A stretch of 64,000 bases of DNA, from the NCBI GenBank assembly GCA_024638915.1, contig JAHEJJ010000010.1, forward strand, positions 1 through 64,000, given 5' to 3'. The position numbers and the translations under genes were made by a program. Each line of letters begins with the position of its first letter. The first letter of the stretch is position 1. Below, one piece after another: positions 9,788-18,882 of the stretch. Source of the stretch: Robiginitalea sp. Its GTDB lineage: Bacteria > Bacteroidota > Bacteroidia > Flavobacteriales > Flavobacteriaceae. The notes under the pieces are model-generated. The model was not told the origin of the DNA. It did no database searches and worked only from the letters and a program-made list of their open reading frames with translations.

Positions 9788-11950
9788 TTAGGCAGGTATT
9801 AAGGGCATTTTTCTGAGGCGACGGCCCGAAATCTTATAGGCTGCATTAGCAATCGCTGCGGCTATGGGTCCGAGCGGAGGTTCACCGACGGCGCCAGGGT
9901 GGGTTCCATTTTCCAGAAGCGCCACTTTTATGACACGGGGGCTATGTCTCATCTGCGCCATTCGGTATGGTCCGTATATTTCAGGCTGCAATTCACCATC
10001 CACCACTTTCATCTCTTCGAACATGGCAGCACTGATGCCCATGATGATACTTCCTTCGCATTGTGCTTTTACCTGATCAGGATTCACAATCAACCCAGGG
10101 TCGATAGCACAGAATACCTTATGAACAACAATATCGTTATCTTTTACCGACACCTCAGCCACCTGGGCCACCGGTGTATTCGCATCGGTTGAGGCGGCAA
10201 AACCCATCGCCCTTCCATCGATCACCTCATTATGCCAGCCTGCTATTTCAGCAGCAGATTTAATCACCTCCTTTAAGCGATTTCCGCGTTGGTCATCCTG
10301 TATATGATCCAGTCTGAATTCCACAGGGTCCCTGGAGGCCGTTTCTGCCAGTTCATCAATGAAACTTTCAATGGCGAAGGTATTGGCCAAAAGTCCCAGA
10401 CTCCGCCACCAACTGGTGGCAAAGGGCAGCTTTACCCTCCATGATACAGCCCTGTAATTGGGTATCTTTCCATATTGTACCATACCGCCGCGCCAGGCCC
10501 CTATATCCGCACCTAGCAAGGGCTCAGCAATACGTGGGGTAAAAGGTGAACCAAACATCACATCTCCACTTGAAACCTGGTGTTCAAAGGCTTCGATAGA
10601 TCCGTTTTCATTCAATAAAGCCCGGAGCAGGTGATGTGTAGGCGGCCTGAAAGTGTCGTGTTGAAATTCCTCCTTCCGGTTAAAAAAGCATTTTACGGGC
10701 TTGCCCACAGCTTTCGAGAGCAAGGCTACCTCTGCAGCATGGGGGGTATGCAATCTTCTGCCAAATGCTCCACCCAGAAAGGTAGGTTTGATAACTACCT
10801 GTTCCAAATCCATTCCAAGCTGTTCTGCCACTTCCTCACGGGTAATTTTAACCACCTGGGTGGAAATCCAGATCGTGGCTTTATCCTCTTCTACAAAGGC
10901 CACCGCCCCATTTGGCTCAAGCTGTGCATGAGCACCGATCGGACTTTTGTATTCGGCTCGAAAAACATTATCACCCTCATCGAGTAATCGCCGCGCTTTA
11001 CCTTCTTTCTGAATTACATAAGGTTTGCCGGAACCTATCTCGATCATCTGCTCAATATCTTTGGTCTGCCAGACCTTTTCTGTAATCCATTTTGCCTCTA
11101 TAGCCTCCTTGGCATTTTCTGCTTCTGTGTATGAATCAGCCACAACCCCTACAAATTCTTTCTCTACAACAATACGGACAACTCCAGGCATGGCTTCTGC
11201 CGTTGATATATCGACCGAATCCAATGTTGCCCCGATTGCCGTAGGTCTTACTATGGCCCCAAAGAGCATTCCCGGCAATTCTACATCCATACCAAAGATA
11301 GAAGCACCACAGACCTTGTCCATCAGATCTAAGCGTGGAGCTGGCTTGCCTATGTGCCGGAACTCAGAAGGTTTTTTCAGCTCCGGAATCTCAGGTATTT
11401 CCCAGGTGTCTGTATCCCGTACGATATCACCATAACTGATCTCAAGCCCGGTTGCCTTGATGAATCCGTTCTCGGCCCTAAGATCCCCTAATGGGACTTG
11501 AAGCTTCTTCGATGCTTCAGCCCTTAACATTTCCCTCATTGTGGCCGCAAGTTCTCTTAGCGAGATCCATAAGCTGGATATGGAATTACTGCCCCCTGTA
11601 CTCAGCCCATCTATATTGCCGGTAGCTGTAGAGGCGTGTATCACCTTGATCTGATCCATTGAGATCTCCAATTCTTCGGCTGCGATCTGTGCCAGTCCGG
11701 TAAAGATCCCCTGGCCCATTTCTACTTTAGGACAATGCAGCGTTACCGAATTGTCTGTGCTAATCTGGAACCACATGATAGGATCATCGGTACTGCCCAC
11801 ATAGGGTAGTTCTGCCGTATTGGCCATTTCGGCGATTCTTCTGCGCAGCGGATTCCTGGCCAGATAGGTCGTCCCCAGTATTATTGCGGTTCCACCCAGT
11901 GTTGAACGGACTATAAACCTGCGTCTGGATATTTTTTTATTCTTCTCCAC
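9788..11950 (-). CDS. Molybdopterin-binding (large) subunit of a xanthine dehydrogenase-family hydroxylase, IorB-like
   Basis: 720 residues. The N-terminus carries a Tat motif (SRRRFIVRSTLGG), so the complex is exported folded. Molybdopterin-binding features include PTFLGGAFGRR, VEMGQG and the C-terminal VGEPPLGPIA, whose Glu matches the catalytic Glu of the family. No FAD subunit is encoded nearby. With the 2Fe-2S subunit just upstream, this is the two-subunit isoquinoline 1-oxidoreductase type (IorAB), which passes electrons to a cytochrome rather than NAD. Substrate (aldehyde or N-heterocycle) cannot be read from sequence. Its first 14 nt overlap the end of the 2Fe-2S gene. Confidence 0.88.
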   Translation of the reverse strand: MEKNKKISRRRFIVRSTLGGTAIILGTTYLARNPLRRRIAEMANTAELPYVGSTDDPIMWFQISTDNSVTLHCPKVEMGQGIFTGLAQIAAEELEISMDQIKVIHASTATGNIDGLSTGGSNSISSLWISLRELAATMREMLRAEASKKLQVPLGDLRAENGFIKATGLEISYGDIVRDTDTWEIPEIPELKKPSEFRHIGKPAPRLDLMDKVCGASIFGMDVELPGMLFGAIVRPTAIGATLDSVDISTAEAMPGVVRIVVEKEFVGVVADSYTEAENAKEAIEAKWITEKVWQTKDIEQMIEIGSGKPYVIQKEGKARRLLDEGDNVFRAEYKSPIGAHAQLEPNGAVAFVEEDKATIWISTQVVKITREEVAEQLGMDLEQVVIKPTFLGGAFGRRLHTPHAAEVALLSKAVGKPVKCFFNRKEEFQHDTFRPPTHHLLRALLNENGSIEAFEHQVSSGDVMFGSPFTPRIAEPLLGADIGAWRGGMVQYGKIPNYRAVSWRVKLPFATSWWRSLGLLANTFAIESFIDELAETASRDPVEFRLDHIQDDQRGNRLKEVIKSAAEIAGWHNEVIDGRAMGFAASTDANTPVAQVAEVSVKDNDIVVHKVFCAIDPGLIVNPDQVKAQCEGSIIMGISAAMFEEMKVVDGELQPEIYGPYRMAQMRHSPRVIKVALLENGTHPGAVGEPPLGPIAAAIANAAYKISGRRLRKMPLIPA

Positions 11951-12437
11951 CCAAAGTCTTTTTCAAGGTTAAGGCAGATTCGTTCTTTAGGGCGGCAGCG
12001 CGATGGATGGCCTTACGCATTCTGTAGTAAGTCCCGCATCTGCAAAGATTCAGGATCTGACGGTCGATATCCTCATCTGTAGGTGCCTGCACCTTATCGA
12101 GCAAAGCTACGGCAGCCATAATGAACCCAGGCTGACAATATCCGCATTGTGGCACGATTTCCTCTACCCAGGCCTGCTGCACGGGGTGTAGCGTTCCATG
12201 GTCACCGATCCCTTCTATGGTAGTCACTTCGGCACCTTCTGCCAAGCGCACAGGATAGCTGCAACAGCGTATCGCATCTCCGTTGATGAGCACGGTACAT
12301 GACCCACAGGCCGCCTTACCACATCCGAATTTAGTGCCTTTCAGATCCAGCTCATCCCGGATCACCCAAAGAAGAGGTGTATTCCCATCCACATCGATAC
12401 TGACTGCTTTATTATTTACTTTTAGTGAAATTTTCAT
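11937..12437 (-). CDS. 2Fe-2S subunit of the molybdenum hydroxylase, IorA-like
   Basis: 166 residues. The N-terminal plant-ferredoxin-type cluster has GCGKAACGSC followed by a fourth Cys after about 11 residues. The C-terminal helical domain binds the second 2Fe-2S cluster through CGYCQPGF and CRCGTYYR. This is the small subunit of xanthine dehydrogenase-family hydroxylases and delivers electrons from the Mo cofactor. It has no signal of its own, so it is probably exported by hitchhiking on the Tat signal of the large subunit. First gene of a two-gene minus-strand operon. Confidence 0.92.
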   Translation of the reverse strand: MKISLKVNNKAVSIDVDGNTPLLWVIRDELDLKGTKFGCGKAACGSCTVLINGDAIRCCSYPVRLAEGAEVTTIEGIGDHGTLHPVQQAWVEEIVPQCGYCQPGFIMAAVALLDKVQAPTDEDIDRQILNLCRCGTYYRMRKAIHRAAALKNESALTLKKTLGGEE

Positions 12438-12606
12438 AGAAGAATCGATCTCGCTCTGGCTTAAAGATATATCCTTAACTCCAAGGGCACAAATAGAATG
12501 CTTTCAAAGATGAGAAGCCTGTTGAATACGGCGACTTAACACCTTGTTAAGAATAAACATCTGAGATTTATTTACCTTTAGCTGATTAACCATACCCGAA
12601 ACCTAG

Positions 12607-15600
12607 ATGCGAAAAATTACTTTAGCATTGTGGATATTATCCGCAGTATCACTAACCGCTCAAGAATTCAATCCTGAACTACTACAAGACCTAAAACCCA
12701 GGAATATTGGTCCCGGAGGTATGAGTGGTCGTGTTACCGCTATCGATGTGGTACACAACAACCACGACATCATCTATGCAGGCACAGCCTCCGGTGGATT
12801 ATGGAAATCAGAATCGGGGGGGATCAGCTGGAAACCTGTTTTTGACAAAGAAATTACGGCATCGATCGGGGCGGTGGCCATACAGCAATCCAATCCGTCA
12901 GTGATCTGGGTGGGTACCGGTGAGGGTAATCCACGGAATAGCCTTAATGGCGGATATGGGATATACCGATCCCTCGATGGAGGAAAGAGCTGGCAACTAA
13001 TGGGGCTTGAGAAAAGCCGGCATATCCACCGAATTATTATCGATCCAACCGATCCCAATACAATTTATGCGGGCGCCATCGGTTCTCCCTGGGGTGCTCA
13101 TCCGGAAAAAGGTGTTTATAAAACCGAAGATGGTGGTATTACCTGGGTAAGGATACTCCATAGCAATGACCTCAGTGGTGTGGCCGATTTGGTAATGGAT
13201 CCTACAAACCCGAATAAGCTGATCGCCGCCTTGTGGGAACATAAAAGAGACCCATGGTTTTTTAAATCCGGCGGGAAAGGTAGTGGGTTATATTTAACAT
13301 ACGATGGTGGAGAAAACTGGAAGAAACTAGGAGAAGAAGATGGTTTGCCAAAAGGCGAACTCGGCCGAATTGGCCTGGCCATAGCGGCTAATAAACCGAA
13401 CTTCGTATACGCCCTTATCGAGTCGAAAAAGAATGCACTCTACCGTTCGGAAGACGGAGGACTGAAATGGACCAAGGTTAATGACAAAAGCAGTATCGGC
13501 AATCGGCCATTTTACTATTCCGACATTTATGTAGATCCCGAAAATGAAAATCGGGTTTATTCTGTTTTCACCTATGTAAATGTCTCCGAGGATGGGGGCC
13601 GGACATTTAAGCAACTAATGCCCGCCTACAGGGTTTCCAATGGCGTCCATCCAGATCATCATGCCTGGTGGATTCACCCTGAAAATGGCCAGTTTATGAT
13701 CGATGGTAATGACGGCGGATTGAATATTACCAGGGATGGTGGTAAAAGCTGGAGGTTTATCGGAAATCTTCCTGTGGCCCAGTTCTATCATATCAACATA
13801 GACCTGGAATACCCCTATAATGTTTATGGAGGAATGCAGGACAATGGCTCCTGGCGCGGTCCGGCTTATGTCTGGCGTGAACAGGGAATCCGAAACAGTT
13901 ACTGGCAGGAAATCACTTTTGGAGACGGCTTCGACGTTATTCCTGACCCTGATGATTCACGATTCGGATATTCCATGAGCCAGCAGGGATTTGTATCTCG
14001 TTACGACTGGCAAACCGGGAATAATTACCTGGTCAGGCCAACAGCGCCCGATGAAATGACACTGTTGCGCTTCAATTGGAATGCTGGAATAGGGCAGGAT
14101 CCCTTTGACAATAAAACGATCTACTTCGGTAGCCAATTTGTACATAAGAGTAACGATAAGGGTCTGACCTGGCAAATTATTTCCCCCGATCTCACCACAA
14201 ACGATCCCGCCAAACAGAAACAGCATGAAAGCGGAGGCCTGACACTCGATGCCACCGGCGCCGAGAATTATTGCACCATCCTGGTGATAGAACCCTCGAA
14301 ACTGGAGAAAGACATGCTCTGGGTAGGTACAGATGACGGCCGGGTGCATTATACCAACAACGGTGGGGAAAACTGGACGGAAGTAAGTGCCAACATCAAG
14401 GACTTGCCCGCAGGCAGCTGGATCACCCAGATTAAAGCGTCCGATAAAAAAAAGGGGGAAGCGCTGTTGATCGCGAACGATTACAGGCGTTTTAACTATA
14501 TGCCTTATGCCTTCAGGACCCGTGATTATGGGAAAACATGGGCGAGGATAACAGATGAAAAAGATGTAGAGGGATATGTGCTATCGATTGTTGAAGATCC
14601 GAAATCCGACAAGCTCCTTTTCCTCGGTACCGACGATGGATTATATTTTTCTCTCGATGGCGCCAGGCGTTGGCAAAAGTGGAATGAAGGATTCCCGACG
14701 GTTTCTACCAAAGATCTGGTGATTCATCCCAGGGAAGAAGACCTGGTAATCGGAACATTCGGCCGTGCGGCCTGGGTGCTGGACGATATCCGGCCTTTGC
14801 GGGCTATAGCAGAAGACCCCGGTATTCTGGAGGAGGGTCTTAAGTTATTCTCACCCCCCAATGCCTACCTCGCTGCCTATCAACAACCTACAGGAAGCCG
14901 TTTTGGAGGTGATGCAATCTACAACGCGGAAAATCGAAAGAAAGGGGCGATGATCACCTATTACCTTAAAAAGGGTTATGAAAAGAAAACAGTTGAAACC
15001 GAAGGATCAAAAGAAGAAAAAGAAGCTTACGATCAAGCGGATAGTTCAAAAGAGGATCAGAAAATAAAAAAAGATTCCATCCGGCTTAAAATTTATGATA
15101 AGGATCAACTGATCCGCACCTTGAAATTCAAAACCCCCGAAAAAGCAGGATTGCACAGGGTATACTGGAACCTGGATCGTAAAGGAGTTCAAAATCCCAC
15201 CCGAAAAATAAGCAAGGATAGCAAAGAAGCACCGGGAATGACGGTGAGGCCCGGTAAGTACAAGTTAATGATGGAATTTGGAGAATTCAGTGATGCATCT
15301 GAGATCGATGTGCTGGCCGACCCGCGATTGGACATCAACCCGACCGTTCATGAGAATATTTACCAAGCCCGTGAAGAATTGAGAAAGTACAAACAACTGA
15401 CGGCAGATGCCGTAAAACAATTAGTGGAAAGTAAGAACACCACCGCAGAATTACTCAAGAAACTTAAAAAGCAAGACAAAAATACTTTTAAGATAAATAT
15501 CGAAGCATCAGAAGGCATGATCAAAAGTATCGATAGCCTTGTCGCCCTATACCTGGGTAAAGAAGATAAAAGGCAGGGAATTATTCGAAATCCGGAAATG

Positions 15601-15825
15601 ACGGTGATGAAACGTATCCAGACCGCGGAGCGATACATCAGTACAAGTCGTAATGAGTTCAGCCAGACCGAAGAACGGTTGGTGCAATTCGCCAAGAATG
15701 ATCTCGACCAGGCATTAAAGAAGACCAATGAGTTTTATGCTGTAAAATGGAACGAATACAAAATGGCTATTGATACCCTAAGTTTATCGCCTTTTAAGGA
15801 GGTTAAATCCTTTGAACTGGAATAG
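12607..15825 (+). CDS. Secreted sortilin/VPS10-like BNR-repeat protein
   Basis: 1072 residues with a Sec signal (residues 5-18, cleavage near LTAQE). About ten BNR/Asp-box repeats (S/T-x-D-G-G-x-x-W, for example SLDGGKSW, TEDGGITW, TYDGGENW, TRDGGKSW, TNNGGENW) run from about residue 70 to 720 and build one or two large beta-propellers of the VPS10/sortilin type. A lysine-rich coiled-coil C-terminus follows at about 790-1070. Bacteroidota homologues are often labelled glycosyl hydrolase, but I see no catalytic residues that prove hydrolysis. Likely secreted or surface binding protein. Single gene. Confidence 0.78.
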   Translation: MRKITLALWILSAVSLTAQEFNPELLQDLKPRNIGPGGMSGRVTAIDVVHNNHDIIYAGTASGGLWKSESGGISWKPVFDKEITASIGAVAIQQSNPSVIWVGTGEGNPRNSLNGGYGIYRSLDGGKSWQLMGLEKSRHIHRIIIDPTDPNTIYAGAIGSPWGAHPEKGVYKTEDGGITWVRILHSNDLSGVADLVMDPTNPNKLIAALWEHKRDPWFFKSGGKGSGLYLTYDGGENWKKLGEEDGLPKGELGRIGLAIAANKPNFVYALIESKKNALYRSEDGGLKWTKVNDKSSIGNRPFYYSDIYVDPENENRVYSVFTYVNVSEDGGRTFKQLMPAYRVSNGVHPDHHAWWIHPENGQFMIDGNDGGLNITRDGGKSWRFIGNLPVAQFYHINIDLEYPYNVYGGMQDNGSWRGPAYVWREQGIRNSYWQEITFGDGFDVIPDPDDSRFGYSMSQQGFVSRYDWQTGNNYLVRPTAPDEMTLLRFNWNAGIGQDPFDNKTIYFGSQFVHKSNDKGLTWQIISPDLTTNDPAKQKQHESGGLTLDATGAENYCTILVIEPSKLEKDMLWVGTDDGRVHYTNNGGENWTEVSANIKDLPAGSWITQIKASDKKKGEALLIANDYRRFNYMPYAFRTRDYGKTWARITDEKDVEGYVLSIVEDPKSDKLLFLGTDDGLYFSLDGARRWQKWNEGFPTVSTKDLVIHPREEDLVIGTFGRAAWVLDDIRPLRAIAEDPGILEEGLKLFSPPNAYLAAYQQPTGSRFGGDAIYNAENRKKGAMITYYLKKGYEKKTVETEGSKEEKEAYDQADSSKEDQKIKKDSIRLKIYDKDQLIRTLKFKTPEKAGLHRVYWNLDRKGVQNPTRKISKDSKEAPGMTVRPGKYKLMMEFGEFSDASEIDVLADPRLDINPTVHENIYQAREELRKYKQLTADAVKQLVESKNTTAELLKKLKKQDKNTFKINIEASEGMIKSIDSLVALYLGKEDKRQGIIRNPEMTVMKRIQTAERYISTSRNEFSQTEERLVQFAKNDLDQALKKTNEFYAVKWNEYKMAIDTLSLSPFKEVKSFELE

Positions 15826-16016
15826 CCAATTCGTTGTCTACTGTATAAACGGCCAGTGCTAATCATGGGTCCGAAAAAATCGTCAGGATAAACGATTCAT
15901 AATCAATTTAGAATGGCATTTCTGCTTCGAGATATGGCAAATTGTGCCTCATGATAATGATACCTTGACACGACCTGGCATTAAACAAGACCTATTGGAA
16001 TGAAAAAGTTACTAGT

Positions 16017-17231
16017 ATGAACCTGAAAAAAGTATCATTTAGCAATAAAGAAGGGCAAACACTGAATGGAAGGCTGGAACTTCCTGTTGACCAACATCCT
16101 CATAACATGGTGTTGTTTGCACACTGCTTCACCTGCACGAAAAATCTATCAGCAGTTAAAAATATCAGTAAGGGGTTAACCTCAAACGGTTTTGGTGTCT
16201 TACGTTTCGATTTTGCCGGATTAGGGGAAAGCGAAGGCGACTTTGCCGAGACCAATTTTTCGGGGAATGTGGAGGACCTTATTGCGGCGGCTGAATTTCT
16301 TGAAAAGGAGTATCAGGCCCCCAGTCTTTTAATAGGCCATTCTCTTGGAGGTGCTGCGGTTATTTATGCTGCTGCTAAACTCCAGGCCGTGAGGGCTGTG
16401 GCAACCGTTGGTGCACCCTCAGACCCCAGCCATTTAAAACACCTCCTCAAAAGCAGTATAGAAGAGATCAGATCTTATGGCAAGGCAGTAGTCAACATCA
16501 GCGGCAGGGATTTCACCATCAAAAAACAGTTCCTGGATGATCTGGAGAAAAATTCACTCTCTGATGTGCTGGAGACTTTAAATAAACCTGTCCTGATCAT
16601 GCATTCGCCACAGGACACTATTGTGGGAATAAAAAACGCTGAAAAACTATATCATTATGCGCATCATCCTAAGAGTTTTATATCTCTCGATGGTGCTGAT
16701 CATCTACTCAGCAATAAGGCAGATTCTCTATACGTCGGAAAAACAATAGCTAGCTGGGCGGAACGCTATTTGGCCGTTCCCGATCCGGCAGATCTCAAAA
16801 CCAGCCACCAGGTGGTGGCCAGCCTTGATAATGATGATGGCTTTTCTACTCAGATCAAAGCGGGGAAACATAATTTAGTGGCCGATGAACCTGAGGATTT
16901 TGGAGGTAACGATTTTGGTCCCTCGCCTTATGAATTAGTTTCAGCCGGACTTTCGGCCTGCACGGTAATGACCCTTCAGATGTACGCCAAACGGAAAAAA
17001 TGGGACCTGCAAAACGTAAAGGTCCATACTTCCTACGGCAAAGTTCATGCTGAAGATTGCGCCGCCTGTGAATCGAAAAATGCTAAGATCGATACCTTCG
17101 AAAGGCAGATCTCACTAACGGGATCACTTGAGGCTGACCAAAAAAAGCGTCTGCTCGAAATCGCTGATAAATGCCCTGTGCACCGCACACTGGAGTCCAA
17201 TTCCCATATAAAGACGGTGCTTCTCAAATAA
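16017..17231 (+). CDS. Bifunctional alpha/beta hydrolase-OsmC family protein
   Basis: 404 residues in two modules. Residues 1-250 are an alpha/beta hydrolase with nucleophile elbow GHSLGG, acid loop MHSPQD and catalytic His in DGADHLL. Residues 265-404 are an OsmC/Ohr domain with the redox Cys pair in LSACTVM and ADKCPVHRTLE. Single-domain OsmC/Ohr proteins reduce organic hydroperoxides. The fused form is widespread, with a presumed role in detoxifying lipid or ester hydroperoxides. No signal peptide: cytoplasmic. The damaged YdeI-like gene begins just after its stop. Confidence 0.9.
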   Translation: MNLKKVSFSNKEGQTLNGRLELPVDQHPHNMVLFAHCFTCTKNLSAVKNISKGLTSNGFGVLRFDFAGLGESEGDFAETNFSGNVEDLIAAAEFLEKEYQAPSLLIGHSLGGAAVIYAAAKLQAVRAVATVGAPSDPSHLKHLLKSSIEEIRSYGKAVVNISGRDFTIKKQFLDDLEKNSLSDVLETLNKPVLIMHSPQDTIVGIKNAEKLYHYAHHPKSFISLDGADHLLSNKADSLYVGKTIASWAERYLAVPDPADLKTSHQVVASLDNDDGFSTQIKAGKHNLVADEPEDFGGNDFGPSPYELVSAGLSACTVMTLQMYAKRKKWDLQNVKVHTSYGKVHAEDCAACESKNAKIDTFERQISLTGSLEADQKKRLLEIADKCPVHRTLESNSHIKTVLLK

Positions 17232-17251
17232 AGGAAAGCGAAGTTTTTGAA

Positions 17252-17714
17252 GTGAGCCTCAAAGGCAACCACTCGTTGGTAATACTGGAAGGGCATACGC
17301 AGCCATTCCGCAATACGGGTAAACCAAAGGTTCGGATCAAGGCCGAATTCGAAGATAAAACCATTACCTTCCATGCCGCCCTGCAGAAATGCAGAGGCCA
17401 GTATATGATCATCTTTGGTAAGCGCTATCATAAGGAATTAGGCGTTTTTCCTAACGACTATTTTCAAATTCAACTACTTGAGGACAATAGTAAATATGGC
17501 ATGGGAATGCCGGAAGAGCTCGAGGCAGTACTCCAAAGCGACAAAGAAGTTGCAGATATTTTTCATTCCTTAACAGCTGGCCGGATTCGCGGTTTGATAT
17601 ACCCCCATAACACGTTTTAAGAATTTACAGACCAGGATCGACAATTCGCTTCTACTGGCGTAAAATCTTAGCAGAGGGATCCGGGATCCCAGTGAATTGT
17701 TTAAAGCGGTTTGA
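17252..17714 (+). pseudogene. DUF1905/YdeI C-terminal-like gene broken by a frameshift
   Basis: The readable part is VRIKAEFEDKTITFHA, then a DUF1905-like stretch (VFPNDYFQIQLLED) and an OmdA helix (VADIFHSLTAGRIRGLIY). It then ends abruptly in PHNTF with a stop at 17618. Deleting one C from the run CCCCC at 17602-17606 restores the expected family ending: PITRFKNLQTRIDNSLLLA, stop at 17661, and past that stop NLSRGIRDPSELFKAV to a TGA at 17712. The gene therefore looks damaged by a +1 insertion and possibly a nonsense change. There is no good ATG; GTG at 17252 is the most plausible start. A sequencing error in the C run is an alternative. Confidence 0.6.
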
Positions 17715-17741
17715 CATCAGTACTAAATATGTATACCTTTA
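17711..17741 (+). promoter_or_regulatory. Bacteroidota-type promoter of the Cu/Zn SOD gene
   Basis: TTG at 17711-17713 and TACCTTTA at 17734-17741 are separated by 20 nt. This matches the TTG / TAnnTTTG -33/-7 elements used by the Bacteroidota primary sigma factor, with the last G replaced by A. The start codon lies 26 nt downstream. Confidence 0.5.
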
Positions 17742-17766
17742 AGGCAAACTGAAAATTTAAAAAGAA

Positions 17767-18342
17767 ATGAGAATTATACCCGTAGTACTTCTGAGCATCT
17801 TGATCGGCTTGGGATACAGTTGTAAACAAACCAAGAAGGAATCCGAAAAAGAGATGAAGGAAGTAGAAAATGTTGAAGAAGAAGTAAAAGTCGAGCAAGT
17901 TTCATTTACCATGCAAGCCAAAAGCGGCAGTGAGGTCAGCGGTATGGTGACCTTTACTGAAGAAGCCGGGACGGTTTCCATGAAGGCGGAACTAAAGGGC
18001 CTTAGTCCGGGCGAACACGCGATCCATCTTCACGAAAAGGCAGATTGTTCTTCTGACGACGGTAAATCGACAGGTGGTCATTGGAACCCCACCGCTCAAC
18101 CTCATGGCAAATGGGGTGCAGCAGAGGGATTTCACATCGGTGATATCGGTAATTTTACAGCAGATGAGGAGGGATCTGCTACGGTTGAATTCTCCACAGA
18201 TCTTTGGTGCCTCGGTTGTGATGATGCGAATAAGAACATACTTGGCAAAGCAGTGATCGTGCATCAGGGTGTAGACGACTTTACCTCGCAGCCAAGCGGT
18301 GCAGCCGGTGCACGGATTAGTTGTACAGGTATTATAGAATAA
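17767..18342 (+). CDS. Superoxide dismutase [Cu-Zn]-like lipoprotein
   Basis: 191 residues. The lipoprotein signal ends GYSC (Cys19) and is followed by a Lys/Glu-rich linker (residues 20-45). The SOD_Cu domain shows the copper site HLHEKADC, the bridging and zinc ligand region GGHWNP with HGKWG, HIGDIGNF, and the last copper His in AVIVHQG. The conserved C-terminal RISCTG gives the Cys for the structural disulfide with ADC. It should scavenge superoxide in the periplasm. A strong terminator follows, so it is monocistronic from the promoter at 17711. Confidence 0.92.
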   Translation: MRIIPVVLLSILIGLGYSCKQTKKESEKEMKEVENVEEEVKVEQVSFTMQAKSGSEVSGMVTFTEEAGTVSMKAELKGLSPGEHAIHLHEKADCSSDDGKSTGGHWNPTAQPHGKWGAAEGFHIGDIGNFTADEEGSATVEFSTDLWCLGCDDANKNILGKAVIVHQGVDDFTSQPSGAAGARISCTGIIE

Positions 18343-18362
18343 TGATCAAAAGACCGATAAAG

Positions 18363-18390
18363 ACCGCCGACAATAGCCGGCGGTTTTTTT
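18363..18390 (+). terminator. Rho-independent terminator after the SOD gene
   Basis: The GC-rich arms ACCGCCG and CGGCGGT flank a short loop and run directly into seven T residues, 20 nt after the SOD stop codon. Confidence 0.85.
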
Positions 18391-18500
18391 TATCCAAATC
18401 CAGGCATTAATTCCCAATCATACATTTACCAAACGAGTATTTGATATGTTCCGCTGGAATCTGCCGGATATAAAATTAAATAGTTTGTGCTTTGGAAATT

Positions 18501-18617
18501 TTATCCGTCGTGAGGTCTTTTCTTGATAGCATTTTGCAGCGATATATACGCCTGCAAAACTTTAGTTACTAAGAAAATCATGATGGAAATCCAAATAAAA
18601 AAGAGGTAATATTCCAT
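18501..18617 (-). CDS. Possible small single-pass membrane protein (38 aa)
   Basis: An ATG at 18617 opens a 38-codon frame ending in TAA at 18501. The product starts MEYYLFFIWISIMIFLVT, one clear hydrophobic helix, followed by an amphipathic basic tail ending AIKKRPHDG. That composition is typical of genuine small inner-membrane proteins and unusual for random AT-rich DNA. I see no convincing ribosome-binding site or promoter and recognise no family, so this remains a candidate. Confidence 0.3.
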   Translation of the reverse strand: MEYYLFFIWISIMIFLVTKVLQAYISLQNAIKKRPHDG

Positions 18618-18882
18618 AACATAGGTGATTTGGGTTATTCATCTCGTTCTTGGTCAAAGGCCCGTTTCATGAACTACTTGGGGCTTAATTAAAGTAAGAC
18701 TTTTGGGCAATTGAACGATAAACATAGGCATTTCGTCTATATTTTCCTAAAACTCTGTTAAAAAAAGACCAATAAACTGTCAAATATTCGATGAGTGGTT
18801 CATTTTCAAACAAAATAAAACCCTATCTAACCCTATTACTTATTGATTTTGGGATTTCCGAAAGGAATGAGACAAGGGAGAA

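Larger units (their letters stand above)
18343..18882. other. 540-bp AT-rich intergenic region before the LETM1-like gene
   Basis: Apart from the terminator at 18363-18390 and a possible 38-codon minus-strand reading frame (18501-18617), I see only AT-rich sequence. It includes a short tandem of AACCCTAT near 18822-18837. The final bases contain the good Shine-Dalgarno-like GGGAG used by the gene at 18883. Confidence 0.5.
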
